A stretch of DNA of 39,168 nt from an uncultured bacterium (GCA_902767275.1 CACXGY010000047.1:1-39168); one strand, 5' to 3'; counted from the stretch's first letter, positions 16,437 to 25,171 are shown. The notes: generated from the letters alone by a model not told the origin. Numbers and translations: made by a program.

Positions 16437-17675
16437 TTACTTTAATATTGCACCTTTTGGAACAACTGTTATACCATTTTCAGATACATAAAATCCTCTC
16501 GCTAAATCTTCCTCTCTATTGAAACCAATTTTCGTATAAGGAGGAATATCAACGTACTTATCTATTATAGCACGTCTGATTTCGGCATGTCGTCCTATAT
16601 TAACATTTTCCATTAATATAGACTCTGTTACTTGAGAATAACTGTTAATTCTAACCTCCGGCGACAATACACATCTGGATAAAGTACCGCCTGATACAAT
16701 ACAGCCTTCAGATATCATTGAATCAGTTGCCATACCGACTCTATCCTCCCATTGCCATATAAATTTTGCAGGAGGGTAGTTATAATTAAATGTTCTTAAC
16801 GGCCAATCTTTTGAATATAAATTCAAAACAGGTTCATAATCAATCAAGTCCATATTTGCTTGCCAATAGGCATCAATTGTTCCTACATCTCTCCAATAAC
16901 CTTTCTCTTTAGGAGTCATCCCTTTAAACTCATTGTCATGGAAATTGTAAACCATTATATTTTTACCTTGGGAAAGCATCATTGGAATAACATTTTTCCC
17001 AAAGTCATGGTTTGAATCTTCTATTCTTGCATCTTCTTCAAGAGCATCTAAAAGGACATTTTTCCCGAAAATATAATTTCCCATTGACGCAAGACACATA
17101 TTAGGATTACCAGGAATTGTTCTCGGTTTATCTTTTGGCTTTTCAACAAAATTAACCAATCTCCAATCATCATCAACTTCCATTATTCCATATTCATGAG
17201 CGAGTTCTATAGGCACCGGAATGCCTGAAATGGTTAAATCCGCTCTATGTTTTTTATGATATTTTAGCATCTGGAATACATCCATTTTATAGATATGGTC
17301 GCCTCCAAATACACAAACATACTCAGGATTTTCATCAATGATATGAAGTTTGTTTTGATACACGGCATCAGCAGTTCCTTGATACCAAGCATTGCCGGTA
17401 CGCATCTGTGCCGGAACTAAATCAATATATTGATCTAAAAACGGTGACAATGTCCATCCTCTTGATATATGTTTATTTAATGAATCTGATTTGTATTGTG
17501 TTATAACTTTAATTTTATAAAACCCTGAATTTATAAAATTGTTCAATACAAAATCAATAATCCTATATCTTCCGCCGAACGGAACCGCAGGTTTTGCTCT
17601 GTCTTTTGTTAACGGATATAACCTTTTACCTTCGCCGCCTGCAAGTATCATCGCTAAAGTATCATTTATAGACAT
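16437..17675 (-). CDS. glgC: Glucose-1-phosphate adenylyltransferase (ADP-glucose pyrophosphorylase)
   Basis: Makes ADP-glucose from glucose-1-phosphate and ATP, the committed step of bacterial glycogen synthesis. N-terminal nucleotidyltransferase motifs are LAGGEGKRLYPLTKDRAKPAVPFGG, WYQGTADAVYQN, FGGDHIYKMD and the sugar-binding FVEKPKD; a left-handed beta-helix domain closes the C-terminus. I place the start at ATG 17675 because AGGAGT lies 7 nt before it; a GTG three codons upstream is unlikely. At 412 aa it is normal. WYQGTADAVYQN and GGDHIYKMD look closer to proteobacterial and actinobacterial GlgC than to classical cyanobacterial enzymes. Other glg genes are not in the window. Confidence 0.96.
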   Translation of the reverse strand: MSINDTLAMILAGGEGKRLYPLTKDRAKPAVPFGGRYRIIDFVLNNFINSGFYKIKVITQYKSDSLNKHISRGWTLSPFLDQYIDLVPAQMRTGNAWYQGTADAVYQNKLHIIDENPEYVCVFGGDHIYKMDVFQMLKYHKKHRADLTISGIPVPIELAHEYGIMEVDDDWRLVNFVEKPKDKPRTIPGNPNMCLASMGNYIFGKNVLLDALEEDARIEDSNHDFGKNVIPMMLSQGKNIMVYNFHDNEFKGMTPKEKGYWRDVGTIDAYWQANMDLIDYEPVLNLYSKDWPLRTFNYNYPPAKFIWQWEDRVGMATDSMISEGCIVSGGTLSRCVLSPEVRINSYSQVTESILMENVNIGRHAEIRRAIIDKYVDIPPYTKIGFNREEDLARGFYVSENGITVVPKGAILK

Positions 17676-17703
17676 AATACACACTCCTATTGCTCATATA
17701 TCT

Positions 17704-17709
17704 ATTATA
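17704..17709 (-). promoter_or_regulatory. Candidate -10 box for glgC
   Basis: A perfect TATAAT on the minus strand, 28 nt before the glgC ATG; no convincing -35 is present at 17 nt. Confidence 0.35.
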
Positions 17710-17777
17710 TTCGCTTTATAAAAATTTTGCACTAATTCGTTTTGATTATTTTTTGTAAATAAATTGAAATCATATAA

Positions 17778-17806
17778 TTGACAAAATAAAAAAAACATGT
17801 TAGTAT
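17778..17806 (+). promoter_or_regulatory. Orphan plus-strand promoter
   Basis: TTGACA (17778-17783), a 17-nt spacer and TAGTAT (17801-17806). No plus-strand protein gene follows; a terminator hairpin lies about 25 nt downstream of the expected start. Confidence 0.5.
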
Positions 17807-17812
17807 GTGTGT

Positions 17813-17863
17813 GGGGTAAATGTATATTTTTGAGTCTTGCACAATTGCAAGGCTTTCTTTTTT
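17813..17863 (+). ncRNA. Candidate ~50-nt small RNA ending in a terminator hairpin
   Basis: The expected start near 17813 follows the promoter at 17778. The transcript would end at a 9-bp hairpin, AGTCTTGCA-CAAT-TGCAAGGCT (17833-17854, one G-U), followed by TTCTTTTTT. A 24-codon frame from ATG 17820 (starts MYIFESC) runs through the hairpin and is probably not translated. Genes on both sides are on the minus strand. Confidence 0.4.
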
Positions 17864-17869
17864 ATATAC

Positions 17870-17899
17870 AAAAAAAAAGCGATTATGGGGATAATCGCT
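17870..17899 (-). terminator. Terminator of the small acidic-protein gene
   Basis: On the minus strand, AGCGATTAT-CCCC-ATAATCGCT (17899-17878) is followed by a run of eight T. It lies 41 nt past the stop of the 17941-18159 gene. Confidence 0.85.
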
Positions 17900-17940
17900 A
17901 AATTTTATTTTTGGGGTGGGGGGACTAAAATTCTCTAGTT

Positions 17941-18159
17941 TTAATCGAGAGAATGTAATCTTTTTTGTATTGAACATTGTGGAAGTTCAATAATTATATT
18001 TGTATATATTAAATCATCATCTTCATTTAATTCATCAGGAATTTCTATAAACTGAACCTTTCTTGAATTGATTGGTACAGTTGTATTTGAACATACAGTT
18101 TCCCGTTCTTCATTGTCAACATAAAAATCAGTTTGTTCAATCCAATCGTCGTTTATCAT
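17941..18159 (-). CDS. Small acidic hypothetical protein
   Basis: 72 aa, rich in Asp and Glu (for example DELNEDDD), with no signal peptide or membrane segment. I do not recognise the family. Support comes from AGGGA placed about 9 nt before the ATG and a strong terminator (17870-17899) right after the gene. Inverted repeats at 18205-18230 lie upstream and could regulate it. The neighbours are glgC downstream and ffh upstream, both on the same strand. Confidence 0.6.
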   Translation of the reverse strand: MINDDWIEQTDFYVDNEERETVCSNTTVPINSRKVQFIEIPDELNEDDDLIYTNIIIELPQCSIQKRLHSLD

Positions 18160-18204
18160 CCGTTAATTCCCTGTTTATATGTAATTTAGCAATATTAAAT
18201 AAGC

Positions 18205-18230
18205 ATTAACATAACAATGTTAATAACATT
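18205..18230. promoter_or_regulatory. Overlapping inverted repeats upstream of the small acidic protein
   Basis: ATTAACAT-aaca-ATGTTAAT (18205-18224) overlaps AATGTTA-a-TAACATT (18216-18230), so one shared arm can pair in either direction. The site lies 46-71 nt before the ATG at 18159, where an operator would sit. No regulator gene is adjacent. Confidence 0.4.
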
Positions 18231-18385
18231 ATTTTAACTATACTATACAATACCTAATCTTGTTAGTTCATAAATAAAGTAACTTATTTAATCCCCGTAC
18301 TATATAAAAGTATTTTTTTTTAGAAAAATTGACTAAAGATTTTTGTAAGTTTACAAAACTTAATATATATATATTTTATAAAATG

Positions 18386-19786
18386 TTATTTAAACCTTCT
18401 CATATTACGCATCATCTGCTGCATACCAAGTTTGCTTCCCATCATATTTCCAATATTTCCCATTTTAGCGAACTTAGACAGATTCTTTTTCATTCCGTTC
18501 ATGCCTTTCATCATTTCACGCATTTGCTCAAACTGTTTAATAAAAATATTTATATCATGCATAGGAATTCCTGAACCCAGAGATATTCTGCGTTTTCTGC
18601 TTGAATTTAACAATTGCGGATTATTACGTTCTTCTTCTGTCATACTTTGGATAAATACTTCTATTTTTTTAAATTGTTTTTCCCCTTCATGAGTCAACTG
18701 CTCTCTTTGATCTTTGGGAATATTTAATCCCGGTATCATACCCATTATTTGATCAAGTGAACCAAACATACTCATTTGTTTTTTCATTTTTAAGAAATCA
18801 TTAAACGAAAATTCTGCTTTTTCCATTTTCTTTTGCAATTCTAAAGCATCTTCTTCATCAATAACTTCTTTTGCACGTTCAACAAAGGAAACAATATCTC
18901 CCATTCCAAGGATTCTTGTAGCAATACGTTCAGGGTAAAAAGTTTCAAGTGCATTAAGTTTTTCTCCTGTACCCGTTAATTTAATCGGTTTACCCGTACA
19001 ATAAGAAACACTAAGTGCAGCACCACCTCTTGAATCCCCATCTAATTTTGTTAAAACAATACCGGTCAACCCAAGTTGTTCATCAAAATTTTCTGCAACA
19101 TTAACCGATTCTTGTCCAACCATTGAGTCAATAACTAACAATTTTTCGTCAGGATGAAACATTCTGTCTATCAACATCAATTCAGCCATCATATCTGTAT
19201 CAATTTGTAAGCGACCTGCTGTATCAAGAATTATTACGTTAAAATTATTTTCCTTAGCATACTCTTTTGCCTCACGAACAATTTCTGTTACATCTTTTGA
19301 ATTTTCTATAGAAAAACATTCTGTATCAATTTGTTTTGCCAATGTTTTTAACTGATTAATTGCAGCAGGTCTGTATACGTCACAGGCAACAAGTAACGGA
19401 TTTTTACCCTCATTTTTTAATTTTACTGCCAACTTTGCTGATGATGTAGTCTTACCTGAGCCTTGCAAACCAAGCATCATTATTACGGTAGGTTTATTTT
19501 CAAGATTGAGAGGAGAAACTTCCTTCCCTAAAATATTAACTAATTCATCATTTACAATTTTTACAAGTTGTTGTGAAGGATTAACCCCTTTTATTACATC
19601 TTCGCCTTCTGCTTTATCTTTAATACTGGAAATAAAAGATTTTACTACTCTCAAATTAACATCTGCTTCTAACAACGCACGTCTGATTTCACGCAATGCT
19701 TCTTTCATATTTTCTTGCGTAAGTTCTTTTTGCCTTGATGTATTTTGAATAATATTTTGTAATCTGTCAGTTAAAGAATCAAACAT
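18386..19786 (-). CDS. ffh: Signal recognition particle protein Ffh (SRP54)
   Basis: GTPase that binds signal sequences on nascent membrane proteins and delivers ribosomes to FtsY. The N domain (about 1-90) is followed by the G domain with GLQGSGKTT, DVYRPAA, DTAGRLQ, TKLDGDSRGGAAL and GTGEK. The Met-rich M domain (about 330-466) ends in GMQQMMRNMRRFK and carries RRISLGSG for SRP RNA binding. At 466 aa it is normal. AAGAGG precedes the ATG. It begins 16 nt after ftsQ, so it appears to be the last gene of the murC operon, an unusual partner for a cell-wall cluster. Confidence 0.97.
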   Translation of the reverse strand: MFDSLTDRLQNIIQNTSRQKELTQENMKEALREIRRALLEADVNLRVVKSFISSIKDKAEGEDVIKGVNPSQQLVKIVNDELVNILGKEVSPLNLENKPTVIMMLGLQGSGKTTSSAKLAVKLKNEGKNPLLVACDVYRPAAINQLKTLAKQIDTECFSIENSKDVTEIVREAKEYAKENNFNVIILDTAGRLQIDTDMMAELMLIDRMFHPDEKLLVIDSMVGQESVNVAENFDEQLGLTGIVLTKLDGDSRGGAALSVSYCTGKPIKLTGTGEKLNALETFYPERIATRILGMGDIVSFVERAKEVIDEEDALELQKKMEKAEFSFNDFLKMKKQMSMFGSLDQIMGMIPGLNIPKDQREQLTHEGEKQFKKIEVFIQSMTEEERNNPQLLNSSRKRRISLGSGIPMHDINIFIKQFEQMREMMKGMNGMKKNLSKFAKMGNIGNMMGSKLGMQQMMRNMRRFK

Positions 19787-19802
19787 ATAAACCTCTTAGT
19801 AA

Positions 19803-20720
19803 CTATTCTGCCAACTTAATATAATACAAATTATTTTGCCACCTTAAATCTAAATATTTAACTTTTTTGTTTAAGATTTTAACTTTAGGTAAAATAGATG
19901 GCAATCCGCTAATCTTCTTAAGAGTATCAGGGTATGTTATAGGAGAAACCGAACCTAATTTAATTTTAACAGTAGGGATTTGCACGTAAACATCATCAGG
20001 ATTTCTCAAATCAATATATTGAACAGGCTCTTTAGAGTATTGTTCAATATCCCGTGCTATATTGGTAATAAACTTTATCATTTCTTTATCAAATTTAGTA
20101 CCGTTAAAAGAACCATAGGTTAAGACTTTTACAGTCTTAAAAGCAGGATTTAACGGCAGATAAGTTCTACCTATAAGTTTTCCGTCTTTTGTATAAAATG
20201 CAATAGGCGGAACATTTTCATTTGGAGCAATCGTAATTGCAGGTTCGCGTTCTTGCACTAAAATCTCTATCCTTGCCGGTAACCAAAATCTTTTTATATA
20301 AACATTTTGAATAGGCGGTATTTTAAGAATAGATTCTTTTATCTCATCAGTATTCATCAAAAAAATCGGACCTTTATAAACGTCATTCTCTTGAATCGCT
20401 TTTAAAATTCTTTGAGATGGTGTAATATAATTATTTTCAATTTTTATTGACGTATTTCCCAGACTATCAAAAGCATGAGGATTTAATCTCCAATATTTTA
20501 ATTTTAAAGTGAAATACCCGATTAACACAAGTGCAACTAAAAGAAATAACCTTGAAAAAACTAATAACAGTTGAACATTATGTTTTGATTTTCTAACTTG
20601 ACGTTTTAACTGTGCCTGCTTACGTCGTCTGTCAATTTGATATCGACTGACTTTTTCATCCTTATCATCAGGCATTGCATTATATGAATAACTGTTATTT
20701 ATATTTTCTTCACTGGTCAT
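19803..20720 (-). CDS. ftsQ: FtsQ/DivIB-type cell division protein (POTRA domain)
   Basis: Bitopic division protein that bridges early and late divisome components. A basic cytoplasmic tail (about 1-49, many Arg and Lys) is followed by one membrane segment (50-71). A periplasmic POTRA-like region with ILKIPPIQNVYIKRFWLPARIEILVQEREP then precedes the FtsQ beta domain. The 305-aa length suits the family. Its ATG overlaps the ddl stop (TAATG). The order murC-murB-ddl-ftsQ is that of a dcw cluster, but ftsA and ftsZ do not follow. Confidence 0.88.
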   Translation of the reverse strand: MTSEENINNSYSYNAMPDDKDEKVSRYQIDRRRKQAQLKRQVRKSKHNVQLLLVFSRLFLLVALVLIGYFTLKLKYWRLNPHAFDSLGNTSIKIENNYITPSQRILKAIQENDVYKGPIFLMNTDEIKESILKIPPIQNVYIKRFWLPARIEILVQEREPAITIAPNENVPPIAFYTKDGKLIGRTYLPLNPAFKTVKVLTYGSFNGTKFDKEMIKFITNIARDIEQYSKEPVQYIDLRNPDDVYVQIPTVKIKLGSVSPITYPDTLKKISGLPSILPKVKILNKKVKYLDLRWQNNLYYIKLAE

Positions 20721-21652
20721 TACTTATTCAAACCTGCACTTTTTAATGTTAATTCAACTAACTCATCATAAGAGATACCCATAGAAGCAGTTTGAGCAGG
20801 TAAATCACTGGTATCAGTCATCCCCGGAGATGTATTAACTTCTAAGATATAAGATTCTTTTTCAGTTACAACAAAATCTACTCTGCTTACACTTCTGCAC
20901 CCGCAGGCTTTGAATGCTTTTACAGCGATCTCTTTTATATTTTCTGTCATTTCATTAGAAAACTCAGCAGGGACTATAAAATCTGTCATACCTTTTGTAT
21001 ATTTTGCTTCATAATCATACCACTCATTATGTGGTCGCATTTCTAAAATATCTGTTGCAAATGGGATTCCATCCTTTTCTAACACTCCTACAGTCGCATC
21101 AGAACCCACAACGTATTCTTCAATCAAAATATCTTGTCTGAATTTTGAAGCCTCAAATACGGCTTTTACAAGTTCGTCTTGATTGTTAACTTTACTCATT
21201 CCGAAACTTGAACCTTCGCAAACAGGTTTAACCATCATAGGATATTTTAAATCTTTAGTCTTATCATAAAGATTATCCCCTTTTGAAATACACACTGATT
21301 TAATTAATGGTAAACCTGCATCTCTAAGAACACGTTTCGTAAATTCTTTGTTCATACAAATTGCACTTGCCATAACACCGCAGCCTGTATACGGAATTTT
21401 AAGAATCTCTAATAGTCCTTGAATACAACCATCTTCTCCATATTTACCATGTAGAGCATTATATGCAAAATCAAATCCTTTTAAATCATTTGCAATATTT
21501 TCCGTTACTTCAATTAATTTTGTATTCTTATAACCTAATCTCAATAATGCTTCGTAACAATTCTTTCCGGAGCGTCTGGATACTTCCGCTTCTGAAGAAA
21601 ATCCACCACAAAGTACTGCTATTTTAGAGTCTTTTTGTAAAGTTGTTTGCAT
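20720..21652 (-). CDS. ddl: D-alanine--D-alanine ligase
   Basis: Joins two D-Ala for the peptidoglycan pentapeptide. ATP-grasp fold with VLCGGFSSEAEVSRRSG at the N-terminus, NALHGKYGEDGCIQG, MVKPVCEGSSFGM, and the metal-binding end SRVDFVV...LEVNTSPGMTDTS. The 310-aa length is normal. GAGGAAG lies 4 nt before the ATG at 21652, so the 34-nt overlap with the end of murB is real. Confidence 0.96.
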   Translation of the reverse strand: MQTTLQKDSKIAVLCGGFSSEAEVSRRSGKNCYEALLRLGYKNTKLIEVTENIANDLKGFDFAYNALHGKYGEDGCIQGLLEILKIPYTGCGVMASAICMNKEFTKRVLRDAGLPLIKSVCISKGDNLYDKTKDLKYPMMVKPVCEGSSFGMSKVNNQDELVKAVFEASKFRQDILIEEYVVGSDATVGVLEKDGIPFATDILEMRPHNEWYDYEAKYTKGMTDFIVPAEFSNEMTENIKEIAVKAFKACGCRSVSRVDFVVTEKESYILEVNTSPGMTDTSDLPAQTASMGISYDELVELTLKSAGLNK

Positions 21653-22542
21653 ATATCTTCCTCACGTTTATTTTTCTTTCCTACAAACCTTATTTCAGGT
21701 TCTAATTCAATTGTATATGTTTCTTTTACACAATTATACATTTTATATATCAATTCAAGAACATTTTCTGATGTTGCATGCCCGGTATTAACAATAAAAT
21801 TAGCATGTTTATCCCAAACTTTAACATTATCAACACACAATTCTTTCACACCGGCTTTATCTAACAATCTTCCTGCCGAATCATTTTCAGGGTTCTTAAA
21901 AACACTGCCTGCATTTGGGTACGCAAGAGATGGTTGTATATTTTTTCTGAATTCTAAATTTCTGTCCATTAGATTCTTGATATCAGATTGATTTGATTTT
22001 TTTAATTCAAATTCTGCTCCTAACAGAATGAATTTCCCGTCTTGCAGAACAGATTGTCTATATCCAAAACCCATCTTATCTTTTTCAATATAAACAACTT
22101 CTTTTGATTTTAAATCATATAAACATGCTTTAATAAAGGTATCAGATATAATTTGACCATGTGCACCTGCATTCATAAACACATTACCGCCAATTGTACC
22201 GGGGAACCCAATCATAAATTCAAATCCGCTTAATCCTGCATTATATGCAGCCTGAGAAGCCATAGGCCCTTTTACCCCGCATTCTGCAAGTACTCTTGTA
22301 CCTCTAATCGATACTTGTGACATTTTTACGGTAGATATTATAACTCCGTCATATCCTTGAGATGAGAACAATATATTAGACGCTCCGCCAATAATAAGAG
22401 GATTTTTTATTGTTTGAAGCAAATAAACAAACTCCTGCTGATTTGTCGGGAAATATATTTTTTTTACTATTCCGCCGACTTTAAATGTTGTCATATTTGT
22501 TATATCAAAATTTTCTTTACATTCAATCGTTTTTACTTCCAC
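21619..22542 (-). CDS. murB: UDP-N-acetylenolpyruvoylglucosamine reductase
   Basis: FAD- and NADPH-dependent reduction giving UDP-MurNAc, in the cytoplasm. It shows NMTTFKVGG, GGASNILFS, GLSGFEFMIGFPGTIGGNVFMNAG, YRQSVLQ, PNAGSVFKNP and a C-terminal LEPEIRFVG, as in type I enzymes. At 307 aa it is normal. The start codon is GTG (22542-22540), inside the murC end, with GAGGAACAG directly before it. Tight overlaps on both sides indicate translational coupling in the mur operon. Confidence 0.96.
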   Translation of the reverse strand: MEVKTIECKENFDITNMTTFKVGGIVKKIYFPTNQQEFVYLLQTIKNPLIIGGASNILFSSQGYDGVIISTVKMSQVSIRGTRVLAECGVKGPMASQAAYNAGLSGFEFMIGFPGTIGGNVFMNAGAHGQIISDTFIKACLYDLKSKEVVYIEKDKMGFGYRQSVLQDGKFILLGAEFELKKSNQSDIKNLMDRNLEFRKNIQPSLAYPNAGSVFKNPENDSAGRLLDKAGVKELCVDNVKVWDKHANFIVNTGHATSENVLELIYKMYNCVKETYTIELEPEIRFVGKKNKREEDICKQLYKKTLK

Positions 22543-23888
22543 ACCTGTTCCTCTTTCGCTTTAATTAATTCTTTCCCTAAATTAGTAATTGTACCAGCAC
22601 CTAACCCGATTACAACACAATTATCCAAAGTCGGAAGCAATTTTTTTGCAACTTCTTCCATATCCCCTGAAAAATATTCTGAATTTTTTAATTCTGAAGA
22701 AAATTTTTCAGAATCAACCCCTTCAATTTTATCTTCAGATGCTGCATACACATCGGTAACAATAACCCTGTCAGCAGCAACAAGTGCATCTTTAAAATCT
22801 TCCCATAAACTTTGAAGTCTGGTATAACGGTGAGGTTGAAAAACTGCCACCACTTTTTTATCTGTATATGACTTCATTGCACTAAGAGTAGATTTTATTT
22901 CAGTCGGATGATGAGCATAATCATCATAAATAATCACATTATCTAATTGTGCAACTTTTTGAAATCTTCTGCCCATACCGCTAAATGTCTCAAAATACTT
23001 TGACACTTTTTTTACATCAATACCATCTTCATTCAAAGCGGATATTACAGCAAGAGCATTATATATATTGTGTTCTCCCGGTAGAATTATCTTCATTGAA
23101 GTTAATAACTCATTATGATAAAATACATCAAATGTAGAATATCCGTGTAAATAATTTATATTTTTTGCTGTATAATCAGCCTCTATCAATCCAAAAGTAA
23201 TATATTTATCAACATTTTTTAATTTAGATACTCCAAGATTATCAATATTGACAATAACCTTTGATGAAGGCTTTAAATTCGAAATAAAATTCTCAAACGT
23301 TTCAAGTACTGACTTCAGACCATCTTTATAAAAATCTAAATGATCAGCCTCTAAATTATTAACAACAACAATATCAGGAGAATATTTCACAATTGTTCCG
23401 TCACTCTCGTCTAATTCCGCAATAAAATTTTTACCGTCAGAGAATTCTGCATTCGTATGATAATCCGGAATAATTCCTCCGACAACATACGACGGATTCA
23501 AACCTGCTTTTGATAAAACATAAGAAGTCATACCACTTGTAGTAGTTTTTCCATGAGTACCGGAAAATCCTATAAAACATTTATCACAACGTGATATTTC
23601 AGCCAATAAATCAGAACGGTGATAAACTTTTAGATTATGTTTTCTTGCAAATTTTAATTCAGGATTCGATTCTCTAATAGCAGAACTTATTACAACTATT
23701 GAATTATCCGGAACATTCTTTTCCGAATGACCTATATATATTTTTCCGCCTAATTCTCTTAATTGTTGAACATACTTGCTATCATTAATATCGGAACCCG
23801 AAACCTCATATCCTTGTTGCAAAAGATATTTAGCAAGCCCGCTCATTCCAACACCGCCAATTGCTATAAAATGATATTTTTTATTCAT
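22533..23888 (-). CDS. murC: UDP-N-acetylmuramate--L-alanine ligase
   Basis: Adds L-Ala to UDP-MurNAc, the first peptide step of peptidoglycan synthesis. N-terminal GGVGMSGLAKYLL, the ATP-binding GFSGTHGKTTTSGM, NLEADHLDFY, PGEHNIYNALAVI, YDDYAHHPTEI and FQPHRYTRL are all family signatures. Its 451 aa is normal. AAGGAG precedes the ATG. It is the first gene of murC-murB-ddl-ftsQ-ffh. Confidence 0.97.
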   Translation of the reverse strand: MNKKYHFIAIGGVGMSGLAKYLLQQGYEVSGSDINDSKYVQQLRELGGKIYIGHSEKNVPDNSIVVISSAIRESNPELKFARKHNLKVYHRSDLLAEISRCDKCFIGFSGTHGKTTTSGMTSYVLSKAGLNPSYVVGGIIPDYHTNAEFSDGKNFIAELDESDGTIVKYSPDIVVVNNLEADHLDFYKDGLKSVLETFENFISNLKPSSKVIVNIDNLGVSKLKNVDKYITFGLIEADYTAKNINYLHGYSTFDVFYHNELLTSMKIILPGEHNIYNALAVISALNEDGIDVKKVSKYFETFSGMGRRFQKVAQLDNVIIYDDYAHHPTEIKSTLSAMKSYTDKKVVAVFQPHRYTRLQSLWEDFKDALVAADRVIVTDVYAASEDKIEGVDSEKFSSELKNSEYFSGDMEEVAKKLLPTLDNCVVIGLGAGTITNLGKELIKAKEEQVWK

Positions 23889-23905
23889 AAAATTCTCCTT
23901 ATATA

Positions 23906-23911
23906 ATTATA
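23906..23911 (-). promoter_or_regulatory. Candidate -10 box for the murC operon
   Basis: Perfect TATAAT on the minus strand, about 17 nt upstream of the murC ATG; the -35 at 17 nt (TTATAC) is poor. The leader would be very short but still includes AAGGAG. Confidence 0.4.
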
Positions 23912-24054
23912 GTACAAAAGAGTTTTCTGTATAATTATTAAGGGTATTAAATAAAGTTTGTTACAAATATTCATTTTTATAAAAAAGAAAATTTTAAGTA
24001 AATAAAATTTATTATACTGACAAATTAATTTATTAGAGGTTTTATATAAATACT

Positions 24055-24537
24055 ATGAAATTATGTTTCCCCACATCTCAGCAAATAAAGAAATTACCCG
24101 AACATATTATATATCAGGTAGCACCTGATACTTATAAAATGGCATCGACAAAAACAGGCAAGTATGAAGGTATGATGATTGCACGCCCTGAATTTGTCGA
24201 AGAAAGCGGAATTTATCCCAAAATGAAAAATTTCTGGGCTTATTATGTTGTAGGTCTGCATGCAAAAGAAAAATGCAAAGGGGTAGGGAAAAGATTTGAT
24301 AAATTTTTAAAAAATTTAGCGAAAAATGATGAAAGATGCCAAGGCAGAATTTGGCTAAGAGCGTTTAATAATATGGAGCCTACAGGAAGGGCATCTTCTA
24401 CATGGTGGTACGCTCGTGGCTACAGAGGCTGTGATAAAGCGGCTCAATCAGATTTGGAAAGAGTTATGAGAGGGCAAAAACCGAAATATGGTGATTGGTA
24501 TAGAGATATGGATATGTATCTTCCGATAAAAAAATAA
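24055..24537 (+). CDS. GNAT-like N-acetyltransferase (putative)
   Basis: 160 aa, soluble and basic. YYVVGLHAKEKCKGVGKRFDKFLKNLAK resembles the GNAT acetyl-CoA-binding motif A (V...R/KxxGxG followed by a helix). It is followed by RIWLRAFNN, a beta strand in the right place. The rest is not recognised, so an acetyltransferase is a fold-level guess. No good Shine-Dalgarno lies before the ATG; a weak GAGG is 15 nt away. It diverges from murC. Confidence 0.55.
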   Translation: MKLCFPTSQQIKKLPEHIIYQVAPDTYKMASTKTGKYEGMMIARPEFVEESGIYPKMKNFWAYYVVGLHAKEKCKGVGKRFDKFLKNLAKNDERCQGRIWLRAFNNMEPTGRASSTWWYARGYRGCDKAAQSDLERVMRGQKPKYGDWYRDMDMYLPIKK

Positions 24538-24561
24538 ATATTTTTATTTTATTACCGTTTC

Positions 24562-24577
24562 GTTTAAATATTTAAAC
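24562..24577 (+). terminator. AT-rich palindrome with T-run, weak terminator candidate
   Basis: GTTTAAAT / ATTTAAAC is a perfect 16-nt palindrome 25 nt after the GNAT-like gene, followed directly by five T. A stem with only two G-C pairs would be weak. Confidence 0.3.
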
Positions 24578-24686
24578 TTTTTATATTACTATAATGTTAA
24601 TTTTTGTAACAATTCATCTTGTTATATCTAAAGTTTTTTAATAATTATCCGTAATCGTATGTAGGGAACCAATAGGAATAGGAAAA

Positions 24687-25130
24687 ATGGCACCAGATAT
24701 TTCATACGTTAACACATACGGATATGCGATTGATAGTTCTAACTTAAAAGATAATCTTAAGTTGGTTCTCAACAATGCTGTTCAAAAAAATGCAAATACT
24801 CCGGAGGCTGTAATTGAACAAAATGTTGCTAGTACAAATTCCGCACTCTTATTCGAGTACACCCAAAGTATAGCAAAATCAAATATTGCACAACAGTTAG
24901 TGTTAGATAACAATCTGAAAGAAACTTTAAAGTTTCTAAAATCAGAAGCAGCAAAAAGAATTTCTCAAACCGCAAAGAAAAAAGCAAGTGATATTGTTGA
25001 ACAAATCTTAGCGGGCAATGATATTAACGATTTTAAATCAGAAGAACAAGAAAAAGAGGAAGATATGGATAATCTTGAACTCTTTGATATAAAAATTGAT
25101 ACAGGCAAAAGAAATATTTTTGCCGCATAG
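24687..25130 (+). CDS. Small helical hypothetical protein
   Basis: 147 aa with no signal peptide or membrane segment. Residues ~20-110 read as amphipathic helices (for example SNIAQQLVLDNNLKETLKFLKSEAAKRI), followed by an acidic stretch (SEEQEKEEDMDNLELFD). I do not recognise the family. AATAGGAAAA precedes the ATG, and a terminator follows at 25172. The preceding 149-bp gap holds no other gene. Confidence 0.6.
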   Translation: MAPDISYVNTYGYAIDSSNLKDNLKLVLNNAVQKNANTPEAVIEQNVASTNSALLFEYTQSIAKSNIAQQLVLDNNLKETLKFLKSEAAKRISQTAKKKASDIVEQILAGNDINDFKSEEQEKEEDMDNLELFDIKIDTGKRNIFAA

Positions 25131-25171
25131 AGATTAGGATAGGTAAAGGATAAAAATAGTTGATACGTTTT

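Noticed and set aside
17732-17977. 81-aa minus-strand ORF between the small acidic protein and glgC
   Set aside because: It crosses two terminator hairpins and overlaps the end of the 17941-18159 gene; low-complexity, no ribosome site.
18341-18358. TTTTGTAA-GT-TTACAAAA hairpin after ffh
   Set aside because: A 2-nt loop, A/T-rich stem and no clean T-run make it too weak to call a terminator.
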